Positions 44,115 to 53,366 of a stretch of 64,000 nucleotides of DNA are shown here, piece after piece. The stretch covers positions 1 to 64,000 of the forward strand of contig NZ_JALRNF010000025.1 of NCBI RefSeq assembly GCF_030272895.1, given 5' to 3'. The position numbers and the translations under genes are program-made. A model generated the notes under the pieces. That model saw nothing but the letters and a program-made list of their open reading frames with translations. It ran no database searches and was not told the origin of the DNA. Position 1 is the first letter of the stretch, and every line of letters begins with the position of its first letter. Source of the DNA: Pseudomonas sp. BGr12 (GTDB lineage Bacteria; Pseudomonadota; Gammaproteobacteria; Pseudomonadales; Pseudomonadaceae).

Positions 44115-44588
44115 CTAGCCTGGTAACCCGATCACCCGGCCGACAAACTCGGCCGGTGCAAGGTCAGCCTGCTCAGCCACAACCCCCTGCAGCCGCTCGA
44201 CGACATCGACCGCAAAGGGCGCCGACCGGGGGCCGGCCAGGTCCACATGCAAGAGCATCTGCTCGCTGGCCGCCAGGGCTTCGTCAAAGCCCTGGCGATG
44301 CAGGCTGTGGTACAGGTGCAGGCGCTTGCGATCGAAGCCGATCACCTGGGTCTGCACCCAGACCTCAGTCTCAAGCTTCACCTCATGCAGGTAGTTCAGG
44401 TGGCACTCCAGGGTGAACAACGAGTGGCCGCTGGCGCTGCGGTTGTCGCTGTCCAGGCCGATGCGGTCCATGAAGGCATCGGTGGCATAGCTGAAGATCA
44501 GCAGGTAGAAGGCATCGCGCAGATGCCCGTTGTAGTCGACCCAGTCCGCCTGGACGGGGGTTCGATAGGTGATCAGTGCGGGCATCAT
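44115..44588 (-). CDS. cdhB: Thioesterase of carnitine catabolism
   Basis: A 157-residue hot-dog-fold (4HBT-type) thioesterase with the active-site region VQADWVDYNGHLRDAFY. In Pseudomonas CdhB cleaves the CoA ester of betaine formed by CdhC, giving glycine betaine. It follows cdhA by 9 bases and is the last gene of the caiX-cdhC-cdhA-cdhB operon. A REPIN lies just after its stop. Confidence 0.88.
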   Translation of the reverse strand: MMPALITYRTPVQADWVDYNGHLRDAFYLLIFSYATDAFMDRIGLDSDNRSASGHSLFTLECHLNYLHEVKLETEVWVQTQVIGFDRKRLHLYHSLHRQGFDEALAASEQMLLHVDLAGPRSAPFAVDVVERLQGVVAEQADLAPAEFVGRVIGLPG

Positions 44589-44597
44589 AAGCTCCGG

Positions 44598-45563
44598 TCA
44601 GTCGCTGAAGTTCATACCATGCCTGGCCTTGGTGGTTTTCACCGCATCCAGTACGGCCAGCAGGCAATCATCACGATAGCGCTCCAGCGAGCTGATGCTG
44701 CGTTCCCCCAGTTGTTCGCCGGTGCCTTCGACCACGGCGTCGATCAGGCCGTCGGTGAGTTCCGGTGCCGGCAGGTAGGTCCAGGGCAGTTGCAGCGCCG
44801 GGCCGAACTGGGCCATGAAGTGACGCATGCCGGCGTCGCCTCCGGCCAGGGTGTAGGTCAGGAAGGTGCCCATGAACGACCAGCGCAGGCCTGCGCCAAA
44901 GCGGATGGCATCGTCGATTTCACCGGTCGTCGCAACGCCATCGTTGACCAGGTGCAGGGCCTCGCGCCACAGCGCTTCGAGCAGGCGGTCGGCGATAAAG
45001 CCCGGGACTTCCTTGCGTACATGCAGGGGCCGCATGCCGAGCTTGGTGTAGACGGTTTTCGCCGCTTCAATCGCCTCCGGGGCGGTCTTGTTGCTGCCGA
45101 CGATTTCCACCAGTGGCAGCAGGTACACCGGGTTGAACGGGTGGCCGACCACGCAGCGCTCCGGGTGGGTCGCCGACTCGTAGAATTCGCTGGGCAACAG
45201 GCCCGAGGTGCTGGAGCCGATCAGCGCATCGGGCTTGGCCGCGGCGCTGATCTTGCTGTGCAGGTCGAGTTTCAGCTCAAGGCGCTCCGGGGCGCTTTCC
45301 TGGATGAAGTCGGCATCGCGCACGCATTCCTCGATGGTGGCGACAAAGCGCAGGCGGTCCTGGGACGCGCCGGGTGCCAGGCCCTGCTTTTCCAGGGCCG
45401 GCCAGGCATTGGCGATGCGTTTGCGCAGCGCCGCCTCGGCGCCCGGCGCCGGGTCCCAGGCCACCACGTCCAGGCCGTGGGCCAGGGCGCGGGCCACCCA
45501 GCCGCTGCCGATCACGCCGCTGCCCAGGGCTGCAAAGGTCTTGATCTCGGTAATAAAGCTCAT
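44598..45563 (-). CDS. cdhA: L-carnitine dehydrogenase
   Basis: Oxidises carnitine to 3-dehydrocarnitine with NAD. The 321-residue protein is of the 3-hydroxyacyl-CoA dehydrogenase fold: Rossmann motif [17 protein letters not shown] (residues ~11-27), catalytic [13 protein letters not shown], and a C-terminal helical domain. It starts at 45563 (MSFITEIK), preceded by GGAGA; the frame extends 5 codons further. It lies 15 bases after cdhC and before cdhB. Confidence 0.92.
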   Translation of the reverse strand: MSFITEIKTFAALGSGVIGSGWVARALAHGLDVVAWDPAPGAEAALRKRIANAWPALEKQGLAPGASQDRLRFVATIEECVRDADFIQESAPERLELKLDLHSKISAAAKPDALIGSSTSGLLPSEFYESATHPERCVVGHPFNPVYLLPLVEIVGSNKTAPEAIEAAKTVYTKLGMRPLHVRKEVPGFIADRLLEALWREALHLVNDGVATTGEIDDAIRFGAGLRWSFMGTFLTYTLAGGDAGMRHFMAQFGPALQLPWTYLPAPELTDGLIDAVVEGTGEQLGERSISSLERYRDDCLLAVLDAVKTTKARHGMNFSD

Positions 45564-45578
45564 CGTGCTCTCCTGCAA

Positions 45579-46463
45579 TCAGCGACGGGTCAGGTTCATT
45601 TTGGCGCGACCTTCGGCCGGGGTGAGTACCCGTGCGCCGAGGCGGCTGAGGATTTCCGTGGCGCGTTCCACCAGTTGGCCATTGCTGGCCAGCACGCCCT
45701 TGTCCAGGTACAGGTTGTCTTCCAGGCCGACCCGCACGTTGCCACCGAGCAGTACCGCCTGCGCGGCCATCGGCATCTGCATGCGACCGATGCCGAAGCC
45801 GGCCCAGGTCACGCCGGCGGGCAGGTTGTCGACCATGGCTTTCATGGTGGTGGTGTCGGCCGGAGCGCCCCAGGGGATGCCCAGGCACAGCTGGAACAGC
45901 GGATCGTCGAGCAGGCCTTCCTTGATCATTTGCTTGGCGAACCACAGGTGGCCGGTGTCGAAGATTTCCAGCTCGGCCTTGACCCCCAGTTCGGTGATGC
46001 GTTTGGCGCCGGCGCGCAGTTGGGCCGGGGTCGAGACATAGATGCTGTTGCCGTCGCCGAAGTTGAGGGTGCCGCAGTCCAGGGTGCAGATCTCCGGCAG
46101 CAGCGCCTCGACGTGGGCCAGGCGCTCCAGCGGGCCGATCAGGTCGGTGCCGGCGCCGAACTCCAGCGGCGTCTCGCCCGGGCCGATCTCCAGGTCGCCG
46201 CCCATGCCGGCGGTGAGGTTGACGATGATGTCCACATCCGACTCGCGGATGCGCTCCATGACTTCGCGGTACAGCGCGACATCGCGGCTGAAGCGCCCGG
46301 TCTGGGGGTCGCGGACATGGCAGTGGACCACCGTGGCGCCGGCCTTGGCGGCCTCTACGGCGGCTTCGGCGATCTGTTTCGGGGTGACCGGGACCAGGTG
46401 GCTCTTGCTGGCGGTGTCGCCGGCGCCGGTCAGGGCGCTGGTTTTGTTGCGGTCGTGTTTCTT
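45579..46463 (-). CDS. cdhC: BKACE-family 3-dehydrocarnitine cleavage enzyme (start damaged)
   Basis: Cleaves 3-dehydrocarnitine with acetyl-CoA, giving acetoacetate and betainyl-CoA. The body is a typical BKACE TIM barrel: [53 protein letters not shown] and [13 protein letters not shown]. The normal family N-terminus, about MNHDVIITCALTGAG, is here read as [15 protein letters not shown] with no start codon at 46461-46463 (CTT in place of CAT on the plus strand). The ~25 aberrant bases abut an equally aberrant REP, so sequence error is more likely than a mutation. Confidence 0.8.
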   Translation of the reverse strand, partial: KKHDRNKTSALTGAGDTASKSHLVPVTPKQIAEAAVEAAKAGATVVHCHVRDPQTGRFSRDVALYREVMERIRESDVDIIVNLTAGMGGDLEIGPGETPLEFGAGTDLIGPLERLAHVEALLPEICTLDCGTLNFGDGNSIYVSTPAQLRAGAKRITELGVKAELEIFDTGHLWFAKQMIKEGLLDDPLFQLCLGIPWGAPADTTTMKAMVDNLPAGVTWAGFGIGRMQMPMAAQAVLLGGNVRVGLEDNLYLDKGVLASNGQLVERATEILSRLGARVLTPAEGRAKMNLTRR

Positions 46464-46489
46464 GCGGGGTTTCTTTCCGGGGTGGGGGG

Positions 46490-46556
46490 GCCTGGGGGGG
46501 GCAAGCCCGCTCCTACCGGGGGCCCTGTGGGCGGGGGCTGCCCCCGCGATAGGGAC
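46490..46556. repeat. Degenerate or mis-sequenced REPIN
   Basis: A CAAGCCCGCTCCTACCGGGGG arm is followed by GTGGGCGGGGGCTGCCCCCG, where the standard REP would read GTGGGAGCGGGCTTGCCCCG. The runs of G suggest base-call errors rather than natural drift. Confidence 0.6.
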
Positions 46557-46558
46557 TG

Positions 46559-47503
46559 TCAGTTGGCGGTAAGCTGGAGGTTGTCGGCGGCCGGCTTGCC
46601 ATCGAGGGTGGTCACCCCCTCAAGCCAGCGCTTCTGATCTTCGGGATGGTCCCTGAGCCACTGGCGGGCAGACTCCAGGGCATCCTTGTGCTCGAGCAGC
46701 GGCTGCATCATGCGGCTCTCGTCCTCGGCGCTGAAGCTCAGGTTGGTCAGCAGCCTGTTCACGTTCGGGCAGCGCTCGGCGTAGTCCGGGGCGGTGACGG
46801 TCCACACCGTGGCACGGCCTTCGTTCGGTCCCAGGGCGCCTTCGCTGCCGCTCAAGTAGGCCATGTCGATGTTGACGTTCATCGGGTGCGGCGCCCAGCC
46901 GAAGAACACCACCGCCTCCTTGCGCCGCACGGCGCGGTCGACGGCGGCGAGCATGCCGGCTTCGCTGGACTCGACCAGCTGGAACTTGCCCAGGCCAAAC
47001 TGGTTCTTGCTGATCATTGCCTTGATCTGGGTGTTGGCGCCGGAGCCGGGTTCGATGCCGTAGATCTTGCCGCCCAGTTCCTTCTCGAACCTGGCGATGT
47101 CGGCAAAGGTCTTCAGGCCCTTGTCGGCCAGGTACTTGGGCACGGCGAGGGTCGCGCGGGCATCGTCCAGGCTCGGCTGGTCGAGGACCTTGACCTGTTT
47201 GGCGTCGATGAAGGGGGTGATGGTCTGGGTCATGATCGGGTTCCAGTAGCCCAGGAACAGGTCCAGGCGCTGGTCGCGGATGCCGGCGAAGATGATCTGT
47301 TGCGAAGCACTGGTCTGCTTGGTCTTGTAGCCCAGGCCGTCGAGCAGGACCTGGGTCATTGCACTGGTGGCCATCACATCGGTCCAGTTGACCACGCCAA
47401 GGCGAACGTTCTTGCAGGCGGCCGGTTCCGTGGCCATTACGTTGGTGCTGAGGATTGCGGTACCGACGAGCGTGAGCAGGCTACGACTGATCAATCTGTT
47501 CAT
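46559..47503 (-). CDS. caiX: Carnitine-binding protein
   Basis: A 314-residue periplasmic binding protein paralogous to CbcX. The signal peptide ends near NVMA|TE (about residue 24), and the mature part has [29 protein letters not shown] and GWAPHPMN for the cationic ligand. In Pseudomonas CaiX captures carnitine and works with the CbcVW core transporter. It is the first gene of the cdhCAB operon, so carnitine uptake and breakdown are made together. Confidence 0.9.
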   Translation of the reverse strand: MNRLISRSLLTLVGTAILSTNVMATEPAACKNVRLGVVNWTDVMATSAMTQVLLDGLGYKTKQTSASQQIIFAGIRDQRLDLFLGYWNPIMTQTITPFIDAKQVKVLDQPSLDDARATLAVPKYLADKGLKTFADIARFEKELGGKIYGIEPGSGANTQIKAMISKNQFGLGKFQLVESSEAGMLAAVDRAVRRKEAVVFFGWAPHPMNVNIDMAYLSGSEGALGPNEGRATVWTVTAPDYAERCPNVNRLLTNLSFSAEDESRMMQPLLEHKDALESARQWLRDHPEDQKRWLEGVTTLDGKPAADNLQLTAN

Positions 47504-47601
47504 GGTGGCTCCTCCAACGGCAGTTCTAATTGTTATAAGGGGCGGCCTCTGCGTGCCGTCCCGATCAAACTACGCCGACGTCCGGGACAAAATTCGCACC
47601 C

Positions 47602-47634
47602 TGGCGACCAGCACTTGCACAGTGGCGACCTGCA
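47602..47634. promoter_or_regulatory. 21-bp-period direct repeat, candidate CdhR operator
   Basis: TGGCGACCAGCA at 47602 and TGGCGACCTGCA at 47623 match in 11 of 12 positions with a start-to-start spacing of exactly 21 bp. They lie between the divergent caiX and cdhR genes. The arrangement fits an AraC-type dimer site. Confidence 0.7.
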
Positions 47635-47674
47635 GGGTATTAACCGCAGATCCGTGGCCGTCGAGTCGTTCGCT

Positions 47675-48634
47675 ATGCCCCAGGATTTCTACTTTCTGCT
47701 GCTTCCCGGTTTTTCTGCCATCGGCTTCATCTCGGCGGTCGAACCGCTGCGGGTGGCCAACCGCTTTCGCGCCGGGCTGTATCGCTGGCAGGTGCTGAGC
47801 ATAGAGGGTGGGGCGGTGCAGGCCAGCAATGGCATGTCGGTCAACGCCGACGGCGCCCTGCAGCCCCTGGCCAAGGGCGCGACTCTGCTGGTGGTGGCCG
47901 GTTTCGAGCCGCTGGGCAGCTACGGCCCGGCGCTGCAGCACTGGCTGCGCAAGCTCGATCATGAAGGCGTGGTGCTGGGTGGGATCGACACCGGTACTGT
48001 GGTGCTGGCCGAGGCGGGGTTGCTCGACGGGCACCGGGTGACGCTGCACTGGGAGGCACTGGAGGCGTTCAAGGAGTCCTACCCGCAGCTTCAGGCGACC
48101 CAGGAGCTGTTCGAAGTGGACCGGCGGCGCATCACCTCGGCCGGTGGCACCGCCTCGATCGATCTGATGCTCGACCTGATCGCCCAGGCCCATGGCCCGC
48201 AGTTGGCGATCCAGGTGTCCGAACAGTTCGTACTGGGGCGCATCCGCCCGCGCCAGGACCACCAGCGCATGCAGATTGCCTCACGCTATGGCATCAGCAA
48301 CAAGAAGCTGGTGCAGGTGATCGGCGAGATGGAGCGCAACACCGAGCAACCGCTGAACACCCTGGTGCTGGCCGAGCAGGTGCAGGTCACCCGGCGCCAG
48401 CTGGAGCGCCTGTTTCGCCTGTACCTGCAGGACACGCCCAGCGGCTTCTACCTGCGCCTGCGCCTGGACAAGGCGCGCCAGTTGTTGCGCCAGACCGACA
48501 TGAGCGTGCTGGAGGTGAGCATTGCCTGTGGCTTCGAATCGGCCTCCTACTTCACCCGCTGTTACCGCAGCCGCTTCGAGCGCTGCCCGCGCGAAGACCG
48601 CAAGGCCCGCGCTGCCAGCCTCAGCGGCGCTTGA
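47675..48634 (+). CDS. cdhR: CdhR-type carnitine regulator
   Basis: A 319-residue activator paralogous to GbdR: DJ-1/PfpI-like N-terminal domain (FYFLLLPGFSAIGFISAVEP, to ~185) and AraC-type DNA-binding domain (LVLAEQVQVTRRQLERLFRL and SVLEVSIACGFESASYFTRC). In Pseudomonas it activates caiX-cdhCAB in response to carnitine. The start is ambiguous: ATG at 47675 is given, GTG at 47654 is the alternative, and neither has a clear ribosome-binding site. The 3' end overlaps the convergent DUF3010 gene by 14 bases. Confidence 0.9.
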   Translation: MPQDFYFLLLPGFSAIGFISAVEPLRVANRFRAGLYRWQVLSIEGGAVQASNGMSVNADGALQPLAKGATLLVVAGFEPLGSYGPALQHWLRKLDHEGVVLGGIDTGTVVLAEAGLLDGHRVTLHWEALEAFKESYPQLQATQELFEVDRRRITSAGGTASIDLMLDLIAQAHGPQLAIQVSEQFVLGRIRPRQDHQRMQIASRYGISNKKLVQVIGEMERNTEQPLNTLVLAEQVQVTRRQLERLFRLYLQDTPSGFYLRLRLDKARQLLRQTDMSVLEVSIACGFESASYFTRCYRSRFERCPREDRKARAASLSGA

Positions 48635-49040
48635 GCAGCAGGGCGCAGGCGCTCTTGTAGGCTTCGTGCTGGTACTTGTTCAGGGACGCCGGCAGTTCGA
48701 TGTCGTGCTTCTTGGCCTGGGCGCTGACGGTCTGCGGCGAGACCAGCTCCACCGTGCAATTGTCCAGCAACTGCAGGATGCCTTCGATCTTGAAGGTGGT
48801 CGGGCCGCCGGCGAAGTCGCCCTTCTTGCTGCGCTTCTTGATCGCCAGGTGGCTGATGCCGTGTTCAGCGACAAATTGCCGTGCCTGGCTGGCGAAGGCT
48901 TTGACGTTATCCGCCAGTTCGTCGTCCTCCAGGCCGATTTTCTTGGTGGCCAGGGCCACGTGCGTCGGGCTTGCGCCGTCCAGCGTGGCGACCGCCAGCA
49001 GCGCTTCGCTGCCCTTGATTTCAATTCCGCAGATTTTCAT
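48621..49040 (-). CDS. DUF3010-family protein
   Basis: A 139-residue protein starting MKICGIEIKGSEALLAVATL, which looks like a small RNase H-like fold. It continues with LAIKKRSKKGDFAGGPTTFKIEGILQLL and ends ALLLKRR. This fits DUF3010, with no known role. The gene is convergent with cdhR and overlaps it by 14 bases. It follows an LprI-like gene by 7 bases on the same strand. Confidence 0.82.
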   Translation of the reverse strand: MKICGIEIKGSEALLAVATLDGASPTHVALATKKIGLEDDELADNVKAFASQARQFVAEHGISHLAIKKRSKKGDFAGGPTTFKIEGILQLLDNCTVELVSPQTVSAQAKKHDIELPASLNKYQHEAYKSACALLLKRR

Positions 49041-49047
49041 GCTGTTC

Positions 49048-49455
49048 TCAATCGGAGCTTTGCAGGCCCAGGGTCTGCAAGTATTCGGAGCGATCATCGC
49101 TACGTTGGGCCAGGCAAGTGTTCAGGGCCGCGTCGAAGGGCTTGCCAGGCGTCAGGTCGAAGGTTTCAACCTTGCAGTCGGCGTCGCGCACCTGTTTCCA
49201 CAGGGTTTCGGCGCTGTTCAGGCGCTTGCTCAGGTCGCTGATCTTCGCCTCCTGGCCGGCATACTGCTCCTTGATCCGCTCCAGCAGGTCGGCGAACGCG
49301 GCGTCGAGTTCACGCTCGGCGGTGGTGCGGCTGAACAGTGCGCAGTCGTAGTTCTGCTGGTCGGTCTCGACGTTGTCGCACGGCGTACTGTCTTCTTCAC
49401 TGGCGTGGGCACCCAAGGCCAGGGTAGCCAGGACCAGCCATACCATCGATCTCAT
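49048..49455 (-). CDS. LprI-like (DUF1311) exported protein
   Basis: A 135-residue protein with a signal peptide (MRSMVWLVLATLALGAHA) and the DUF1311/LprI pattern: CDNVETDQQNYDCALFSRTTAERELDAAFADLLERI and ETLWKQVRDADC, ending with DAALNTCLAQRSDDR. LprI proteins of this fold inhibit lysozyme in mycobacteria; whether that holds here is open. Four cysteines suggest two disulfides. The start at 49455 follows GGAGGATGACC. Confidence 0.78.
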   Translation of the reverse strand: MRSMVWLVLATLALGAHASEEDSTPCDNVETDQQNYDCALFSRTTAERELDAAFADLLERIKEQYAGQEAKISDLSKRLNSAETLWKQVRDADCKVETFDLTPGKPFDAALNTCLAQRSDDRSEYLQTLGLQSSD

Positions 49456-49700
49456 TCGGTCATCCTCCGAGGGGAACATGGGCACCGATTCTCGCTCAGC
49501 GCCCTGGTAAAGAACAGTGTGGCGACGGTCTCGCCACGATTGTTCATCTTGGGCCTTGCTGCGCCTTTGTCGTGGTTTGACGCTTTCGGCAATTCCCCTG
49601 TCGTTTTTGCATCTTAGCGACCTGGCCCCGAGGCATATGCTGGTCCCAAAGCGCCGGCACACGATTCGGCGCAGGACTTGCCAATAAAGGGGACAGCCTG
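49456..49700. other. Divergent intergenic region
   Basis: About 245 bases between the LprI-like gene and the dipeptidase. GTGGCGA and TCGCCAC form an inverted repeat 5 bases apart near 49518-49536, close in sequence to the TGGCGACC units at the CdhR site. It should hold the promoter of the dgc operon. Confidence 0.4.
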
Positions 49701-50678
49701 ATGAGCCCAGCCGAATTACACGCCGACAGCATCGTTATCGACGGGCTGATCATTGCCAAATGGAACCGCGAGCTGTTCGAGGACATGCGCAAGGGTGGCC
49801 TGACCGCCGCCAACTGCACGGTGTCGGTCTGGGAGGGCTTTCAGGCCACGGTCAACAATATCGCCGCCAGCCAGAAGCTGATCCGCGAGAACAGCGACCT
49901 GGTGATGCCGGTGCGCACCACCGCCGACATCCGCAAGGCCAAGGAGCTGGGCAAGACCGGCATCCTCTTCGGCTTCCAGAACGCCCACGCCTATGAAGAC
50001 CAGATCGGCTACGTCGAGGTGTTCAAGCAGCTGGGCGTGGGCATCGTGCAGATGTGCTACAACACCCAGAACCTGGTCGGCACCGGCTGCTACGAGCGTG
50101 ATGGCGGCCTGTCGGGCTTCGGCCGGGAAATCGTCGCGGAAATGAACCGCGTCGGCGTCATGTGCGACCTGTCCCACGTCGGCTCGAAAACCTCCGAAGA
50201 AGTCATCCTCGAATCGAAAAAGCCGGTGTGCTACTCCCACTGCCTGCCGTCCGGGCTCAAGGAACACCCACGCAACAAGTCCGATGAAGAGCTCAAGTTC
50301 ATTGCCGACCATGGCGGTTTCGTCGGCGTGACCATGTTCGCGCCGTTCCTGGCCAAGGGCATCGACTCGACCATCGACGACTACGCCGAAGCCATCGAAT
50401 ACACCATGAACATCGTTGGCGAAGACGCCATCGGCATCGGCACCGACTTCACCCAGGGCCATGGCCAGGACTTCTTCGAGTACCTGACCCACGACAAGGG
50501 CTACGCCCGGCGTCTGACCAACTTCGGCAAGATCATCAACCCGCTGGGGATCCGCACTGTCGGCGAATTCCCCAACCTCACCGAGACCCTGCTCAACCGC
50601 GGCCATTCCGAGCGCGTGGTGCGCAAGATCATGGGCGAGAACTGGGTGAACGTACTCAAGGACGTGTGGGGCGAGTAA
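49701..50678 (+). CDS. Membrane dipeptidase family M19 enzyme
   Basis: A 325-residue zinc-dependent amidohydrolase of peptidase family M19 (renal dipeptidase fold). The metal ligands are visible: H-x-D replaced by H8/D10-like ADSIVIDGL at the start, bridging Glu/His pattern in CDLSHVGSKTSEEVI and YSHCLPSGLKEHPRNKSD, and Asp in IGIGTDFTQGHG. It is the first gene of the dgc cluster in Pseudomonas, where a role in dimethylglycine metabolism has not been shown to my knowledge. The start follows AAAGGGGAC. Confidence 0.88.
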   Translation: MSPAELHADSIVIDGLIIAKWNRELFEDMRKGGLTAANCTVSVWEGFQATVNNIAASQKLIRENSDLVMPVRTTADIRKAKELGKTGILFGFQNAHAYEDQIGYVEVFKQLGVGIVQMCYNTQNLVGTGCYERDGGLSGFGREIVAEMNRVGVMCDLSHVGSKTSEEVILESKKPVCYSHCLPSGLKEHPRNKSDEELKFIADHGGFVGVTMFAPFLAKGIDSTIDDYAEAIEYTMNIVGEDAIGIGTDFTQGHGQDFFEYLTHDKGYARRLTNFGKIINPLGIRTVGEFPNLTETLLNRGHSERVVRKIMGENWVNVLKDVWGE

Positions 50679-50753
50679 GCCTTACTCCAAGTCTGTCCGC
50701 CCCGGCCAGTACGCCGGGGCCATCAATCAAAATTCTTCTGGAGTTGAGTTTCC

Positions 50754-51284
50754 ATGGCCAAGATCGCCCCGCAATTGCCTATCGAAGTCGACAGCGAAAC
50801 CGGTGTCTGGACCAGCGACGCCCTGCCGATGCTCTATGTGCCACGGCATTTCTTCGTCAACAACCACATGGGCATCGAGGAAGTGCTGGGCGCCGACGCC
50901 TACGCCGAGATCCTCTACAAGGCCGGCTACAAATCCGCCTGGCACTGGTGCGAGAAAGAGGCCGAGTGCCATGGCCTGGAAGGCGTGGCGGTGTTCGAAC
51001 ACTACATGAAGCGCCTGTCGCAGCGCGGCTGGGGCCTGTTCAAGATCCAGGACATCGACCTGGAAGCTGGCACCGCCAGCGTCAAGCTCGAGCATTCGGC
51101 CTTCGTCTACGTGTACGGCAAGGTCGGGCGCAAGGTCGACTACATGTTCACCGGCTGGTTCGCCGGCGCCATGGACCAGATCCTGGCTGCCCGCGGCAGC
51201 TCCATCCGTACGGTCGCCGAGCAGGTCTACGGCGGTTCGGAAGAAGGCCACGACGACGGCCTGTTCATCGTCAAGCCGCTGTAA
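50754..51284 (+). CDS. DUF5943/4-vinyl-reductase-like protein
   Basis: A 176-residue protein beginning MAKIAPQLPIEVDSETGVWT, with a V4R-type fold (LEHSAFVYVYGKVGRKVDYMFTGWFAGAMDQIL). Cys and His in WHWCEKEAECHG could bind an iron-sulfur cluster or metal. It always appears just before dgcA in Pseudomonas from memory. The role is unknown; a chaperone or electron role for DgcA is possible. It is 15 bases before dgcA. A GC hairpin (GCCCCGGC/GCCGGGGC) lies in the gap before it. Confidence 0.75.
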   Translation: MAKIAPQLPIEVDSETGVWTSDALPMLYVPRHFFVNNHMGIEEVLGADAYAEILYKAGYKSAWHWCEKEAECHGLEGVAVFEHYMKRLSQRGWGLFKIQDIDLEAGTASVKLEHSAFVYVYGKVGRKVDYMFTGWFAGAMDQILAARGSSIRTVAEQVYGGSEEGHDDGLFIVKPL

Positions 51285-51299
51285 GTCGAGGATCTCGCC

Positions 51300-53360
51300 A
51301 TGGCTTTCGAAGCAATGTTCCAGCCGATCCAGATCGGCAAACTGACCATCCGTAACCGGGTCATCAGCACTGCCCACGCCGAGGTCTACGCCACCGACGG
51401 CGGCATGACCACCGAGCGCTACGTCAAATACTACGAAGAGAAAGCCAAGGGCGGCATCGGCCTGGCCATCTGCGGCGGCTCTTCGGTGGTGGCCATCGAC
51501 AGCCCGCAGCAATGGTGGGCGTCGGTGAACCTGTCCACCGACCGCATCATCCCGCACTTCCAGAACCTGGCCGACGCCATGCACAAGCATGGCGCCAAGA
51601 TCATGATCCAGATTACCCACATGGGCCGGCGCTCGCGCTGGGACGGCTTCAACTGGCCGACCCTGATGTCGCCGTCGGGCATCCGCGAACCCGTGCACCG
51701 CGCCACCTGCAAGACCATCGAGCCGGAGGAGATCTGGCGGGTGATCGGCAACTACGCGCAAGCGGCGCGCCGGGCCAAGGAAGGCGGCCTGGACGGCGTC
51801 GAGCTGTCGGCGGTGCACCAGCACATGATCGACCAGTTCTGGAGTCCGCGGGTCAACAAGCGTACCGATGAGTGGGGCGGCACCTTCGAGGGCCGCATGA
51901 AGTTCGGCCTGGAAGTGCTCAAGGCCGTGCGCGCCGAGGTCGGTCCGGACTTCTGCGTGGGCATGCGCATCTGCGGCGACGAATTCCACCCCGATGGCCT
52001 CAGCCACGAGGACATGAAGGAAATCGCCAAGTATTACGACGCCACCGGTATGGTCGATTTCTTCGGCGTGATCGGCTCGGGTTGCGACACCCACAACACC
52101 CTGGCCAACGTCATCCCGAACATGAGCTACCCGCCGGAGCCGTTCCTGCACCTGGCCGCCGGGATCAAGGAAGTGGTCAAGGTGCCGGTGCTGCACGCGC
52201 AGAACATCAAGGACCCGAACCAGGCCACGCGTATCCTCGAAGGCGGCTACGTGGACATGGTCGGCATGACCCGTGCGCACATCGCCGACCCGCACCTGAT
52301 CGCCAAGATCAAGATGGGCCAGGTCGACCAGATCAAGCAGTGCGTCGGTGCCAACTACTGCATCGACCGCCAGTACCAGGGCCTGGATGTGCTGTGCATC
52401 CAGAACGCCGCGACCTCCCGTGAATATATGGGCGTGCCGCACATCATCGAGAAGTCCACCGGGCCCAAGCGCAAGGTGGTGGTGGTTGGCGCAGGCCCTG
52501 CCGGGATGGAAGCGGCCCGGGTCTCGGCCGAGCGTGGCCATGACGTCACCCTGTTCGAGAAGAAGGACGCCATCGGCGGGCAGATCAGCATCGCCGCCAA
52601 GGCACCGCAACGCGACCAGATTGCCGGTATCACCCGCTGGTACCAGCTGGAGCTGGCGCGCCTGAAGGTGGACCTGCGCCTGGGTACCGCCGCGGATATC
52701 GACACCATCAAGGACCTGCGCCCGGATGTGATCGTGCTGGCCGTGGGCGGTCATCCGTTCCTGGAACAGAACGAACACTGGGGCGCCGCCGAGGGCCTGG
52801 TGGTCAGCAGCTGGGATGTGCTCGACGGCAAGGTCGCGCCAGGCAAGAACGTGCTGGTCTACGACACCATTTGCGAGTTCACCGGCATGTCGGTGGCCGA
52901 CTATATCGCCGACAAGGGCAGCCAGGTGGAGATCGTCACCGACGACATCAAGCCGGGCGTGGCCATCGGTGGTACGTCGTTCCCGACCTACTACCGCAGC
53001 ATGTACCCCAAGGAAGTGATCATGACCGGCGACCTGGCGCTGGAAAAGGTCTACCGCGAGGGCGACAAGCTGGTGGCGGTGCTGGAGAACGAATACACCG
53101 GCGCCAAAGAGGAGCGGGTGGTCGACCAGGTGGTGATCGAGAACGGTGTGCGGCCGGACGAAGCGCTCTACTACGGGCTCAAGGACGGTTCGCGCAACAA
53201 GGGCCAGATCGACATCGAGGCACTGTTCGCGATCCAGCCGCAGCCGATCCTCAGCCAGCCGGGCGAAGGCTATCTGTTGTATCGCATCGGCGACTGCGTG
53301 GCACAGCGCAATACCCATGCGGCGATCTACGACGCCCTGCGCCTGTGCAAGGACTTCTGA
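51300..53360 (+). CDS. dgcA: Dimethylglycine demethylase subunit DgcA
   Basis: A 686-residue OYE/trimethylamine-dehydrogenase-like enzyme that removes a methyl group from dimethylglycine. The N-terminal FMN barrel (residues ~1-375; FQPIQIGKLTIRNRVISTAH) is followed by an iron-sulfur loop and two Rossmann domains with VVVVGAGPAGMEAARVSAER (FAD/ADP binding). In trimethylamine dehydrogenase the loop is C-x2-C-x2-C-x11-C; here it reads CVGANYC-x11-C, so the second Cys is Ala. With DgcB and the ETF pair it passes electrons to the quinone pool. Confidence 0.9.
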   Translation: MAFEAMFQPIQIGKLTIRNRVISTAHAEVYATDGGMTTERYVKYYEEKAKGGIGLAICGGSSVVAIDSPQQWWASVNLSTDRIIPHFQNLADAMHKHGAKIMIQITHMGRRSRWDGFNWPTLMSPSGIREPVHRATCKTIEPEEIWRVIGNYAQAARRAKEGGLDGVELSAVHQHMIDQFWSPRVNKRTDEWGGTFEGRMKFGLEVLKAVRAEVGPDFCVGMRICGDEFHPDGLSHEDMKEIAKYYDATGMVDFFGVIGSGCDTHNTLANVIPNMSYPPEPFLHLAAGIKEVVKVPVLHAQNIKDPNQATRILEGGYVDMVGMTRAHIADPHLIAKIKMGQVDQIKQCVGANYCIDRQYQGLDVLCIQNAATSREYMGVPHIIEKSTGPKRKVVVVGAGPAGMEAARVSAERGHDVTLFEKKDAIGGQISIAAKAPQRDQIAGITRWYQLELARLKVDLRLGTAADIDTIKDLRPDVIVLAVGGHPFLEQNEHWGAAEGLVVSSWDVLDGKVAPGKNVLVYDTICEFTGMSVADYIADKGSQVEIVTDDIKPGVAIGGTSFPTYYRSMYPKEVIMTGDLALEKVYREGDKLVAVLENEYTGAKEERVVDQVVIENGVRPDEALYYGLKDGSRNKGQIDIEALFAIQPQPILSQPGEGYLLYRIGDCVAQRNTHAAIYDALRLCKDF

Positions 53361-53366
53361 TCGGCC

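Noticed and set aside
45579..46331. cdhC as a 250-residue protein starting at GTG 46331
   Set aside because: In-frame sequence upstream ([20 protein letters not shown]) is clearly part of the BKACE family, so the gene extends to about 46463 and only the first few codons are damaged.
46646..47674. Long open frame continuous with cdhR on the plus strand
   Set aside because: It is antisense to caiX, has no family similarity, and cdhR similarity begins only at MPQDFYF (47675). Long antisense frames are common in this high-GC sequence.
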